A stretch of 64,000 bases of DNA from Medicago truncatula (Eukaryota > Streptophyta > Magnoliopsida > Fabales > Fabaceae): assembly GCF_003473485.1 (NCBI RefSeq), contig NC_053042.1, positions 53,841,762 to 53,905,761 of the forward strand. The letters run 5' to 3'. Below the pieces are notes generated by a model that did no database searches, was not told the DNA's origin, and saw nothing but the letters and a program-made list of their open reading frames with translations. Shown in pieces: positions 11,776 through 23,464 of this stretch. Position 1 is the first letter of the stretch, and every line of letters starts with the position of its first letter. A program made the translations under genes and the position numbers.

Positions 11776-12296
11776 GGTGAGGTTTAGCATGGGAAAACTA
11801 CTTTTTTCCCACTATGGGAAAGTTAGTTTATGACCATTAGATCAAACCAAGAATACATCCTTATCATACTCCCTCATTACTAGATTTTCTTCTTTTGTCT
11901 TCAACCTCATAACCATCAACCAAGACGGTTATTATTCCCAAGGCTAAAATATGCTTTTGGTCCCTGCAAATATGGCGAGTTTGAGTTTTGGTCCTTGGTA
12001 TTTTTTTTTTTGAATTGCATCCCTGCAATTTTTATTTTTTTTAAAAAAATAGTCCCTAGATCCAAAAAAAAAATTGCAGGGATGAAATTCAAAATTTTTT
12101 TTTACCAGGGACCAAAAACATATTTTAGCCTTGGGAATAATAACCGTCTTGGTTGATGGTTGTGAGGTTGAAGACAAAAGAAGAAAATCTAGTGATGAAG
12201 GAGTATGATAAGGATGTGTTCTTGATTTGATCTAATGGTCAAAAACTAACTTTCCTATGGTGGAAAAAAAGTAGTTTTCCCATACTAAACCTCACC
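11776..12296. repeat. 521-bp foldback element with long arms
   Basis: The end GGTGAGGTTTAGCATGGG is the reverse complement of the right end TATGGTGG...CTAAACCTCACC. Pairing continues through AACCATCAACCAAGACGG and GGTTATTATTCCCAAGG to the centre near 12040. The left arm runs about 11776-12022 and the right about 12055-12296, interrupted by a roughly 35-bp excess on the left. The inner part (about 11941-12133) starts and ends with GGCTAAAATATG / TATTTTAGCC and GGTCCCTG, a familiar small legume repeat, so this may be one element inside another. Transcribed, it would fold into a long hairpin. Confidence 0.85.
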
Positions 12297-13399
12297 GGTT
12301 TTGAGGACATTATAGCGTATTTTATACTGTTCGGATTATATAATTCGAAATTGAGTAGGACACATGAAATAATTGTATATTGGAAAAAATACAGTGAATA
12401 ACTCATATGTTAGAATATTATCAGTAGACTAATTTTAGTGTAAATATTCTTTAGGTGTTAAGTGTTTTGTGGCACTCCTCAAAGCCATCCTTTGCACTGC
12501 TTTGGTTATGAACTAAATATAACAGTGGAGCCATTATTGTGAAGAAAAATAAATAAGAGAAAAGGAAAATGTACGTAAATATGTTTACACTGAATTTTTT
12601 AGTGGTGCATGTTAATGCTTTAAACTCGACCATTTAAATTGGATCGTTCCATTCAACCTGCTGAAAAAAGGAGACATAACGAGGAAGACTGTTTTCAACC
12701 CGGACACTCGGTTTTTTTTTTTGTTTTTGTTTTTTGGTCTGATCTTTTAGTTTATTTTGCTAGAGATCTTTTTGTTCGAGAAATTTAGACTATTTTTTAT
12801 CTTGAAATTAATTCAGCGTAGACCCATCAAATTGCCTGCTCAGTGTGGAACAGTGTAGAGAGGTTGGGATTTTTATGTGGAAGTCATATGTTTTGGTGTA
12901 ACGTGGGATCAGAGCTTATGAACTTCTGAAAATCGATTATTTTAGTTAGCCATTGTTTTTACTTTTTGCAAGCTGTTTTGTGATATGTAAAGGGAAATCA
13001 TTATCATTATTTGCATTATTTCATGGTTGTACACAAAGGGAAACAAATTATTGTAATATGTAGTGTTTGGTACTACTGTCAAATCAAAATGATTCAAACT
13101 AGACTATTTTGATGTTATTATTGGATTATTAATTTATTTTTATGATATTGTTTCTAATTATTGATTGACACATAGTCAAATATCATGTTTGGTTTAGTTT
13201 TTTTTTTTTTTTGGTCTAGAGTTTGGTTTAGTTATTTAGTAGTTTGATTTATGTTTAAGTTGTTGGTATTATATTTTTGTTAAAATTTATGAGGACTTTG
13301 GTCGCTGGTCTCAAGTTGTCATGCTCTACCACACTTTAGACGAGATAAATGCGAGGTTGGCAAAAATGGGACTGGCTAATCGGTTTTGTCACCCCCCAT
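12297..13399. other. Intergenic DNA, no gene supported
   Basis: AT-rich DNA with T-runs at about 12712-12732 and 13198-13212. No coding signal with plant codon use was recognised. Confidence 0.45.
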
Positions 13400-13905
13400 C
13401 CATTTTTTTTGACAAAAATAAAATGATATTCATTCATTTAAATCGAGAGATTACATCATTCAACACCGCTAAAAACGTAAAGGATGAATCTGTGAACAAA
13501 CTCACAACATCCAAGTTAATAGCATATAACGGCATAATGCCTACAAAAATATATGATAAAATTAAAGTCACCAGAATACCCATGGCCTCCGGATCTACAA
13601 CGTTGACGTCCAAATCTTTGATTGAATAATCGATCTTTCAATAGGAATAAAATGAACACCGCAAGAAGACGAGAAAGCAAATAACGCCGCACAAGACGAC
13701 GAACAACAAACCACCACACTTAGATGATGAAATCACATAGAAAAAAACCTAAATCTATGTGAAATTCACTTATTTAGATTGAAATAGATAGAAAAAGATA
13801 AAGAGGGGCAATTTCAGGTCAATAATTGACCCAAAACCACCCCCAATGAAGAAACGGGAAGAGAAAACCTAGAGAGAGAAAATTATGGGCGGCTTGTTGG
13901 AGAGG
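13400..13905 (-). mobile_element. Probable non-LTR retroposon end, minus strand
   Basis: Read on the minus strand, the segment ends in AATGAATATCATTTTATTTT, then TGTC and a short A-run near 13405-13415. That resembles the 3' end and tail of plant LINE-type elements. Upstream on that strand is a G/T-rich stretch with GTTGTTCGTCGTCTTGTGCG. A 102-codon plus-strand frame over it is only a shadow. No reverse-transcriptase sequence remains and no duplication was found, so the limits are approximate. Confidence 0.35.
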
Positions 13906-14517
13906 AAGAAAAATGTCACGGTGGAAAAAAATTACTTACTATTTTTTTAAAAATATCTTGAACTTGCTTTTTTTTTTTAATATAATTAATTGTTTTGGAA
14001 GGGAAAGATTCATCTCCTATGACTTTTCCTCCTGTTTTCTCTTGTGAACTAATCCCAACCATTCATTTCTCTTCATGTCAGATCAATGGCTATTAATAAA
14101 AGAAATTAAATAGACTTTGTCTTTTTACTTCCTTCCTTCCTCACTTATAAATCAATCTCAACGATAACAGCGGTGGAACAACTGTGATGTTCTTCATTCC
14201 TTTTCTATTTTCCATCCTTCCTTCAACAAATTAAAAGACAAAACTTATCAACCTTCAAAAAGTCAATTTATGGGTTTGATTCTTTTCTTGACTTAGAGAG
14301 AGATAGCAACACCAAGTGAGAGAAGGAGATTCAATTTCGAAAATTGACTTAGGTTTTAGGAAAATTGATTGCTGGAAAATTGATTTCCACTGTCTGTTTA
14401 TACTTCTACTTATAATTCTTCTTTTTCATTTTCGTTTAATTTTCCAGTAACAATTGGAACACTACCCATTTGATTGGAAAATCAATTTGGTAGTATAGAT
14501 AAATAGTATATACATTT

Positions 14518-15275
14518 TGTTGTGAACTCGAACTCAAAATCACACCAAAACAAACTATGATGTGTGGAGCAAAGGAAAGTAGTAACCAATATCAAAGTAA
14601 ACACAAGAAACAACAATAATAACAACACCTAGATCTAATCTAGTAATCAAAGTGAAAAGTTCAAAACCACAAGCAAAAGATAAAGAGAGAAGAGAAACAA
14701 ACACACCAAAGATTGTTGACCTAGTTCGGTCCAACTTGAGCTAATCTGGGGGAGAGATTGATCTCTCCAATCCACTATCAATGAGTTTTTACAAAGAGAT
14801 ACAAATGGGTTACAAGAAATTAGCTTTGACAAGCTCACAAATAACAACCCTAATTTCTACTAATTTTCCCAATCTCACCAATGAACAAGACACTCAATGA
14901 TTTTCACTCACCCAAGGTGTTTACAATGTTTCCCAACCCAAGAGAACCCCTCAAGAGAACCCTAATCAAAGACCCTCAACCCTAAAGTTACCTCCTTTGA
15001 TTTCCCTAGTTTCTCTCTCTTGAAGCTCTTACCAAAAAATGAAGAATGAAGCCTTAAATAGTGTTCAGGAATACGAAGCATCGTGCCACGTTTCGAGCCC
15101 ATCGTGCCACGATGGAGTTGGTAGCAGTATAGTACTTAATCTTATCTCCTGCATCGTGCCACGATTTTTCCAGTGGCAACCCAAAAAACTGAATCATTCA
15201 ATTATGTCACGTTGCCCTGCAAACGTGCCACGATTTTTCCAAACTTCAACATTAATTTTGAGACACATTTCAACA
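14518..15275 (-). repeat. 3' LTR of the gag-only copia element
   Basis: 758 bp, TGTTG to CAACA, the complete copy. It carries ATCGTGCCACGAT-type palindromes at 15080, 15101, 15153 and 15224. It is highly similar to 16550-17297, with scattered substitutions and a few short indels. Confidence 0.85.
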
Positions 15276-15799
15276 TTTCTCCACCTTGACTCTAAATTGA
15301 TGGTGATGAAACTTTAACCATCAACCACCATTCTCCTTTTCCTTTTCCTTTTCCTTGCATCCAACTACACCAAGTAGCTCCACAAGTCTACACCAAAAAT
15401 CTCTTCAACCACGGAACGTCTCCCGCTTCCTTGAATATCACCTTGCATCCAATAACCCTTGGTCTTTTAGGTAATCACACAAGCCATATCATACATTTTT
15501 CAAACCCCGGAATGCCTTTCGTCCTCATGAAGAATTCACATGCTCACAACTAGAGCATAAACACCCAAGGCCTCCATAGTCGTACCATTTCCGGTGTCAT
15601 CAACTCCACCTCAAGTTGAGTTTTCTCTACCTCAACTTCCAAATGTGTACACACACTATGCCTTCACCTTGCAACTCCACCTCAAAGGTTGATCACGAGT
15701 ATTATTCACACCGCCTCTCCAGGCTATCCTTGAGTATTCTTCCTACCGCCTTTCCAGGCTGATGTTGAGTGTTTAACGTCTCTCTAGACGACCACCGCT

Positions 15800-16566
15800 C
15801 TACAAGGCATCAATACCAAGGTGAGAAACCTCACCTTCTTTATCCTCCCAACAACAAACCACCAATGCACCCGCATCTTCATACTCCTCGGACACAACTT
15901 GCGCGGAGTTCTCATTGTCCTTCGGACAATCCCTCTTGAAGTGACCAAACTTGTGACACTTAAAGCACTTATACCTTTCCTTGTTACCGCTCTTTGAGCT
16001 TCCTCGGTTACCTCTACCTCCACCATTTCCTCTTGAAACACAAAGGCCTTCACTGTTTTCATTTGCTCTCAAGTCATTGGACTTGATCAACTCCTTGGTT
16101 CTCAAAGCCGTTTGAACTTCTTCCAAGGTGACAATGCCTTCTTTTCCATAGAGCATGGTATCCTTGAAGGATTCAAATGATCTCGGTAGAGCACACAACA
16201 AGAGTATAACTTTATCTTCGTCCTCAAGTTGCACCTCAATGTTCTCCAAATCATCAAGGATTTTGTTGAACTCCATTAATTGCTCCATCACGGTCTTTGA
16301 CTCCACCATCTTGAATGAATAGAGTTGTTGCTTAAGGAATTGCCTATGAGCCAAAAACTTGGTCATATACAAGACTCCAACTTTGACCATATCGACGTCG
16401 TGGTTGGTTCCTTCGCGACATCCCTCAAAACTTTGTCACTGAGGCACAAGACAATGGCACTCCTAGCCTTGTCCACCATCTCGGTCTTCTCCGCTTGTGT
16501 CATGGTGACCGGAAATACACCTTCACCCTTCAATGCTTTCTCACACTTTTGTTGTATCAACACCGC
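15800..16566 (-). pseudogene. copia gag pseudogene with zinc knuckle
   Basis: On the minus strand the product begins mid-protein with LIQQKCEKALKGEG and continues through KARSAIVLCLSDKVL to WSKLES. A one-base deletion near 16370-16380 then shifts the frame. The second frame goes on with YMTKFLAHRQFLKQQLYSFK, LCALPRSFESFKDTMLYGKE and a CCHC knuckle CFKCHKFGHFKRDC. This is the Tnt1-type (Ty1-copia) capsid/nucleocapsid. The reading ends shortly after ALVVCCWED, at the place where protease would begin, and no pol follows. The N-terminal region normally before LIQQK is missing. It cannot make a normal Gag. Confidence 0.85.
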
Positions 16567-17297
16567 TTACAAAATCACACCAATACAAACTATGATGTGT
16601 GAAGCAAATGAAAGTAGTAACCAATATCAAAGTGAACACAAACAACAACAATAATAACAACACCTATATCTAATCTAGTAATCAAAGTGAAAAGCTCAAA
16701 ACCACAAGCAAAAGATAAAGAGAGAAGAGAAACAAACACACCAAAGATTGTTGATCCAGTTCGGTCCAACTTGACCTAATCTAGGGGAGAGATTGATCTC
16801 TTCAATCCACTATCAATGAGTACTTACAAAGAGATACAAATGAGTTACAAGAAATTAGCTTTGACAAGCTCACAAAGAACAACCCTAATTTCTACCCATT
16901 TTTCCAATCTCACCAATGAACAAGACACTCAATGATTTTCACTCACCCAAGGTATTTACAATGTTTCCCAACCCAAGATAACCCTAATAAAAAACCCTCA
17001 ACCCTAAAGTTACCTCCTTTGATTTCCCTAGTTTCTCTCTCTTGAAGCTCTTACCAAAAAATGAAGAATGAAGCCTTAAATAGTGTTCAGGAATACGCAG
17101 CATCGTGCCACGTTTTGAGCCCATCGTGCCACGATGGAGGTTGTAGCAGTACAATACTTGATCTTATCTCCTGCATCGTGCCACGATTTTTACAGTGGCA
17201 ACCCAAAAAACTGAACCATTCAATCGTGTCACGTTGCCCTGCAAACGTGCCACGATTTTTCTAAACTTCAACATCAATTTTAAGAGACATTTCAACA
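16550..17297 (-). repeat. 5' LTR of the gag-only copia element
   Basis: 748 bp homologous to 14518-15275. The inner end differs from the other copy over the last ~17 bp, consistent with a deletion that fused this LTR to gag. Palindromes ATCGTGCCACGAT recur at 17122 and 17175. Confidence 0.85.
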
Positions 17298-17582
17298 CTT
17301 TTCTATTTCTATTAGAACCTATAGTTTTCGTTCAATTTATGGAATGAAACAGTACACAACAATTGGAACCTGATGGGTTGAGCTGGGTTTGTGAGTTGTG
17401 AGTGCGGAAGATAATGTCACGTGAGGAAGGAATGAAAAAGAAAAGGACAAAACCATATGATTTAATTCATTTAATCAATAGTCATTGATTTGTCCTTAAA
17501 AGAAATGAATGGCTTGGGGGATTAACTCACAGGAGGAAACTGGAGGAGAATTCAAAGGAGATAGTCCTTTCCCGTTTTGGAA

Positions 17583-17918
17583 AATGTAGCACACCATTAA
17601 GAAATATCATGTCCCACAACAATAATTGGCTTTAGATTTCACATTATGATGAACATGTCAAAGTGAATGAAAATTTTCAGCTTTTAAGTGAAGTGTAACA
17701 CAAAATGTACTATATTTTTACGATGGAGTAATGTGAAAATTCTCAAGTTCAACTCTTGTTTTTCCACTCTATTATATTTTATAACCAATTTCCTTCAATT
17801 TTAATAAACAGTTGAGATTTTGACGTAGATTAATCTCATTAAAGAAAATCTACATTGTCATAACCCGACGACATAAAAACACACCTTCCGCTCTGACTAG
17901 CATTGAACTTGAAAATTT
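17583..17918. other. Spacer, no gene supported
   Basis: AT-rich DNA leading into the tandem array. A partial earlier array unit may start near 17815. Confidence 0.4.
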
Positions 17919-18203
17919 AGCTCGACAAAGATTTTAGTGGAGCATAATGTCACAGAGAAAATACAAACCCATTGTAACACGAAAGTGAGCTCGATTGGGA
18001 TTTCAATAGAGCATAATGTTATGAGAGAAAAGTAAACCTATCGTAACCAAAAAGTTAGATTGACTACAATTACAGTCGAGCATAATATTATCAAAGAGAA
18101 TCCAGTTTCATCGTGCAGAAAAATTAGCTTAATTAAAACTTCATGGAAACATAACTTCATTAAAACATAGATTAGCTTGATCACGACTTCATTCGAATAT
18201 AAT
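17919..18203. repeat. Degenerate 69-bp tandem repeat
   Basis: Three full 69-bp units begin at 17919, 17988 and 18057, each starting AGCTCGA/AGATTGA and holding GAGCATAAT about 22 bp in. A shortened 48-bp unit follows at 18126 and a further one at 18174. The last is interrupted after CGAATATAAT by the element at 18204-19000 and resumes at 19001 with GTCATCGGAGAGAATCC. Confidence 0.8.
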
Positions 18204-19000
18204 GGCTCTGTTTTGTAAAAATAGTGGATAGCTGATAGCTTTTAGCTGATAAGCTAACTGAAGTGTTTGGTAAAAATAGCGGTTTAACTAGCTGATAAAT
18301 GTAAAATGACATAAAGGGTATTCTTAATTCATAATAAAAATTATATCATTAATTTAAGTATTTGTAATTTTGTAAACTAATTTTTCTTTAAAAAAATACT
18401 TTAAATTTATTAATTTAATATATCCTATGTATTATAAATTAAATTAAATTTTATTCACTAAAATTTTATCTTATATTTATTATCATTTAAGTGTTTCCAC
18501 TTTATAAAGAAAATAACATTTACCTCAAAAAAAAAAGGTAGCACTAATAGAATAATACTAATAACAGAGAATAAAGAAAATAACATTTACCTCAAAAAAA
18601 AAAAGTAACACTAATAGAATAATAGTATTTTGTTTCGTAAAAAAAAACGAAGGTATATATATTTTTTCAAAAAAAAAAAAGGCCAGCTGATATATATACA
18701 AAAATTGAAATAAAGAGATTGTAGTCTTTATTACGTAGCTTATTATAAAAATTATAATGGATAAAAATACAATTTAAATGAAATAATAAGGGTAAAATTG
18801 GAAGAAAAAGTGAGAAGCTATAAGCTATAAGCTCAAATGCTACTTGGAATAGCTTCTGAAAAATAGCTTATAAGCTTGTGAAATAAGCTATAAGCTCATG
18901 GTAAAAAGGTGTTACCAAACAGAATTTTTTTTGTCAAACAAGCTTATAAGCTATAAATTAAAAGCGAAAAGCTTTTTTTTAAAGTTTCCCAAACAGACCC
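18204..19000. mobile_element. Non-autonomous DNA element rich in AGCTTATAAGCT
   Basis: It lies inside the 69-bp array. The left end GGCTCTGTTTTGTAAAA mirrors the right end TTCCCAAACAGACCC, and AAT stands on both sides. Subterminal regions are crowded with AAGCTATAAGCT and AGCTTATAAGCT palindromes. A second inner end, GTTACCAAACAGAA near 18912, suggests a nested or duplicated terminus. No transposase is present. The superfamily (hAT or other) is uncertain. Confidence 0.6.
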
Positions 19001-19238
19001 AATGTCATCGGAGAGAATCCAAATCCTTAATTTTAACCACTTCACCCATAGTTTACAATCATACACAAAAATCTAGCTCACTCTCCACTTTCAACACTCA
19101 ATCATAACCAAACCCCACCTCTTATCCATACACGTTAGGCCCACTTGCTAAACCCACCGTCAAGATAAACACAAGAAAAACATCGAAGCGGCGCGTTTAT
19201 CCAATTCCGCAAGTAACGCGTGAAGATCAACTACTGCT

Positions 19239-19247
19239 AATATAAAC
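19239..19247 (+). promoter_or_regulatory. Possible TATA element of RAD23
   Basis: AATATAAAC about 155 bp upstream of the ATG at 19401. The spacing suits a plant leader, but the match is only fair. Confidence 0.35.
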
Positions 19248-19400
19248 TAGCATATTTTGGGGTATATCTTGTTTCAAATCGCAGAGAGAAAGAGAAGAAA
19301 GATTTTGTTGCGCCTTTTCACTCTTTCTTTTATCCGTCGTCGTTTTGGTCTTCGAATCCCTAGTTTCGAATTTCGAAGCTATTCTTTGCGGCGATCGAAG

Positions 19401-22400
19401 ATGAAGGTTTTCGTGAAAACTCTTAAAGGAACTCACTTCGAAATCGAAGTCACGCCTCAAGACACGGTTTTCCCTTAAACTCTGATTTCGACTCAATTTC
19501 GTTCTGAATTTTGTGATTTCTATTTGTTTCAAGAATTGCGTTTTGTTATTTGATTTGTGACTCTTTCGAGATCACTGAATTTGATTGTTAGTTAAGTTAG
19601 GGTTTAGTGTTTTTTTCCCTGTTCGGTTAATTATTGACTTTTGTTGTTGATTTGAATTTTCTTGGTACTTGAACTTGAAATTCAGCTTGTTTAAGTTATG
19701 ATTGCGATGTGGTATGTAGAATATGATGTGGAATTGATGAATTCTTAATGAATTATGATTTTTAATGGGAAATTTGTTGTTAAGTTTTTGCTTATTGGTT
19801 ATTAGCACATGATTGTGAATTAGTTCCACATTGCCTCTGTTTGTATCATTACTTTCTAGGAATATCGAAATTGTTTATGCTATAAGAAACATCTCTTCAT
19901 AAGTACCAGGAGTCCAGGACACTGACACACGGCAAACACCGGTCACATGACACACCTTCGATCAGAAGTTTTGGTGCTTCATAGTTTCAAATATCCATGA
20001 GAATTTCTATAATTGAGCATATATAAATTTTATACACTGCTAATACTAACACCATCCATAAACAAGTTATTATTTAATGGACTGTCAAAAGTGATACTGG
20101 CCATACAACTTAGGGCAGTGCCTTATTTAGTGAATTTTACCTCGCTCTCGCAACTGTGGTGTTTGATAGTTATGCTGGTTGTGTTTAATTTTCTACCATG
20201 GTTTTATTCTGAACCACAATTGTTTTTCTGCTATATTTATTTTACCAACTGCGAATATTCTCATCAGATTTCTGCAGTGAAGAAAAATATAGAAACCGTT
20301 CAAGGTGTAGATGTCTATCCTGCTGCACAGCAAATGCTTATTCATCAAGGGAAAGTTTTGAAGGATGGTACCACCTTGGAGGAAAATAAAGTAGCTGAAA
20401 ATAGTTTCATTGTGATAATGCTTTCAAAGGTAAAACTTTCTTTTATCTCTTTTTCCGTCTCGAAAACTACATTGATTTTGAACTTATTAAAAATGTTCCG
20501 TTATTTTGTTGCAAACACAGTATTTGAACTTTACAGACTACTTCTGCTTCACAATTTTTATTATTTTTGGGTTTTGGTTGGTTGGTGTGTGGAATCTCAC
20601 ATGCCAATTGTAATACTAGAATTTGGAGTGGTTAAGATCTATCGTAAAGTGCAGTTTACCCCATCTACCTATGGGTCTGTGGTTTTGTCTATTTAGCCAT
20701 AATTGGGTGATGAGATCCCATCGTGCATTATTGGAATTCATCCACCCTAATTATATAACTGGAGTCCGTTATGTTGAGCTATATCAATGAGAAATCATTA
20801 TTACCTTTTCATTCCTTAGTGCTTGTTATATTCTATTCGGAGTACTAAACTAGAACTATGTTTTTAATATATGGCAGAGTAAGCCTGCGTCTGGTGAAGG
20901 GTCTACTACTTCAAATGCTCCTCCAGCGAAGGTGAGAGAAGTTTGATGTGTTATGATTATTGCTCATGTTACTATCATTTTTGTTGTTATATTTGCTGGG
21001 ATATAGTAAAGAAGGATATTACTCATTTACAGGAACTGAAAACAGTATCTAACAATTATGTATTCTTTGCAGGCCCCACAGACGAGTGCTGCTCCTACTT
21101 CAACCCCCCCAGTGTCTGTTTCACCTCAAGCTCCTGCTGCAACTGCGGCACCGTGAGTGACTTGTTTTACATGACATTTTCTTGAGTTGTTTAGATATGT
21201 TTGGTTCAATTATCTTTACATATCATGTTCCATTTAAATAAACTCTGAATCTTCATTTCAATTTGACAGGCCTGCATCCGTTGCTGCACCTTCCCCAGCT
21301 CCAGCTCCTGCTCCTATATCTTCGGCAACTGCTACGTAAATATTCGGTTTACTTTAATGTTTGGAATTTGGTCTTTATAGTTTCTATAATTTTGTACATT
21401 GAAAATGGTAATTGTACCATTATCTTGATTCTTCCATTAAACTATGTTGCTAAAAGATTAAATTTTTTGAAACAGGGAAGGTTCTGATGTCTATGGGCAG
21501 GCTGCATCTAATCTGGTTGCCGGTAGCAACTTGGAGGGAACAGTTCAACAAATCCTAGATATGGGAGGAGGAAGCTGGGATAGGGATACTGTAATTCGTG
21601 CTCTTCGAGCTGCCTTCAATAACCCTGAGAGAGCGGTTGAATATTTGTATTCAGTAAGTAGATTTTAGATATTGAATTTCTTAATGATTGTATCTTGCTA
21701 TATATTACAATTACCGGTTTGGAATTCCTGTTATTTCTTGATGATACTTACGTATCTTGTTTCGGTTGTTTGAGTCTTACATGATATTGGCTTGCTTGGT
21801 TGATTTTTTATTTAAATTAAAAATATTATTCATAAATTTAGGGTATACCTGAACAAGCTGAAGCTCCAGCAGTGGCCCGAGTGCCTGCAAGTGCACAACC
21901 TGTGAATCCTGAGGCTGCAGCTGCAGCTCCACAAGCAGCTCAGCCTGCTCCTGTTACCTCAAGTGGACCTAATGCCAATCCTCTAGACCTCTTTCCCCAG
22001 GTAACAGTCGCTGTTTTTATTTTTAAATAAAAAAAGAAATTTGTTTTGGGTGGTATACTTAACTGTATGTTACAGGGCCTCCCAAATATTGGTGCTGGTG
22101 CTGCTGGTGCCGGCTCTCTGGATTTTCTACGCAATAGTCAACAAGTATTATTTTTCTCTCCCTGTGCTGCATTTGCACTGAATTTATTACTTATAGGTAT
22201 GTTCTAAATAGATTAATCATTTTTTTTTTCGTTTTCATTCCAGTTCCAAGCATTGCGAGCTATGGTGCAGGCAAATCCACAAATATTGCAGGTTTTCTTC
22301 TTCACCTTAGTAGTTATGTCTTATATTCTCTTGTGGATTCCCTGATTCTTGTTATTGCTGCAGCCCATGCTACAGGAGCTTGGCAAACAAAATCCTCATC

Positions 22401-23149
22401 TTATGAGATTGATTCGGGATCATCAGGCTGACTTCCTTCGCCTGATAAATGAACCTATGGAGGGCGGAGAAGGGTGAGAGTCATCTATTATTGTTCTTCG
22501 CAGATTTATTTATAATTGTTTTTGTATATTGGAATGGGTGATCTTGTTATCCTTTTTACTTGAAAATACCTGTCCATTGGCTTACTTTTTGGCTTTCAAC
22601 ATGCTTTAGGAACAACCTATTGGGACAGATGGCTGCTGGCATGCCACAATCAGTAACTGTCACACCCGAGGAGCGCCAAGCTATTGAACGTGTAAGTTTG
22701 ACTTCTTCACTATAAGATGCCTTAATCGATCTGTCATTTTCTTGTCAAACCTATTAAGATTATAAGGAGTAAGGACGGCAACAACACCTGTATATACTAC
22801 CGTCACCTATTTATTGTATTTTCTCAAACTGTTTTCCCTACATATGTTGATCGAGTTTGTCTAGGTATTTGTACGACATTATACATTTGTTAATTAGGCT
22901 TTGTGCATATATTTGAGTCTTAGGCGGGGTTGTGTTAGGTAAAAAATGTCCTATGAACATCAGGGTCAATTAGCCTTTCTCTGTATTTTGTAATTTATGC
23001 GGGTGGTGATGTTTCTTTTCTTATTGCAGCTTGAAGCAATGGGTTTTGATCGTGCTATAGTATTGGAGGTGTTCTTTGCTTGCAACAAAAATGAGGAATT
23101 GGCCGCCAACTACCTTTTAGACCACATGCATGAGTTTGACGAACAATGA
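19401..23149 (+). CDS. RAD23: RAD23 ubiquitin receptor (UBL-UBA protein)
   Basis: Twelve exons: 19401-19466, 20268-20429, 20878-20931, 21073-21152, 21270-21335, 21476-21653, 21842-22000, 22076-22144, 22244-22291, 22364-22473, 22610-22691, 23030-23149. They give 397 residues, the normal size. Residues 1-76 are the ubiquitin-like domain ([17 protein letters not shown] through [10 protein letters not shown]), which docks on the proteasome. A Pro/Ala/Thr-rich linker follows. UBA1 lies at about 160-205 ([14 protein letters not shown]), the XPC-binding/STI1-like domain at about 275-340 ([19 protein letters not shown]), and UBA2 at about 350-390 ([18 protein letters not shown]), ending HEFDEQ. The family shuttles ubiquitylated substrates to the 26S proteasome and binds the XPC repair factor RAD4. 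All splice phases agree and no damage is seen. Which of the plant RAD23 paralogues this is cannot be told by eye. Intron 1 (801 bp) holds a dispersed repeat at about 19908-19990. Confidence 0.96.
19908..19990. repeat. Intronic dispersed repeat, copy 1 (RAD23 intron 1)
   Basis: GGACACTGACACACGGC, then ACACCGGTCACATGACACAC and TTGGTGCTTCATAG. It shares the GACAC-rich words and the closing CTTCATAG with the copies near 26040, 33545, 34675 and 42965. Limits are approximate. Confidence 0.5.
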
Positions 23150-23456
23150 TCTCCTTTCCAATAGTTTCCAAATTATTTTTCGTTATCTTTTCTCTCGGTG
23201 GACCTTTTAAATTTCTTATACTTGGTGTTAAATGAGGTAATGCTTTATAATGACAATCTCTCTAGTTGACTGTGGACAAGGGATGTTTTTTACCTTCTCA
23301 TTGCCGCCCTTACAATGACCTTCTCATTTCCTCCCCATCGAGGGCTCGTTCTCACTATTCATATACATAGTCATTTGCTTTTCTGTATTATTGGTATTGT
23401 GCATCCTTCTGACAAGCGTAATTGTGCATCCTTTTTTATTCCCAAGTTTATATGTA
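23150..23456. other. RAD23 3' region
   Basis: Untranslated and downstream sequence with no other feature recognised. Confidence 0.4.
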
Positions 23457-23464
23457 GCCTACCT

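Larger units (their letters stand above)
14518..17297 (-). mobile_element. gag-only copia-type LTR element, minus strand
   Basis: Two direct repeats, 14518-15275 and 16550-17297, are LTRs of about 750 bp with TGTTG...CAACA termini on the left copy. Next to the left copy the minus strand reads AAGGTGGAGAAA before TGTTG, a good polypurine tract, which makes the element minus-strand with its 3' LTR on the left. Between the LTRs lies gag only; protease, integrase, reverse transcriptase and RNase H are absent. The flanking pentamers are CATTT and CTTTT, an imperfect duplication. The 5' LTR runs straight into gag coding sequence, so the primer-binding site, leader and gag start are lost. Confidence 0.85.
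14001..17573. mobile_element. Mutator-type non-autonomous element split by a retrotransposon
   Basis: An exact 9-bp duplication GTTTTGGAA lies at 13992-14000 and 17574-17582. Just inside are inverted ends: GGGAAAGATTCATCTCC on the left and GGAGATAGTCCTTTCCC on the right. The arms stay alignable for over 200 bp, including the shared segments CCATTCATTTCT and TTCCTTCCTCAC. Long terminal inverted repeats with 9-bp duplications are diagnostic of the Mutator superfamily. No transposase is visible. Removing the nested copia-type element (14518-17297) leaves about 0.8 kb, so this is a MULE-derived miniature element that received a later insertion. Confidence 0.88.

Noticed and set aside
13321-13629. 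102-codon plus-strand frame
   Set aside because: It spans the antisense of a retroposon tail and shows no domain or codon bias.
17919-18203. CRISPR-like or satellite array
   Set aside because: Units are contiguous and diverged with no spacers; plant nuclear context.
20013-20696. 227-codon plus-strand frame
   Set aside because: It is RAD23 exon 2 read through into both flanking introns; only 20268-20429 is coding.
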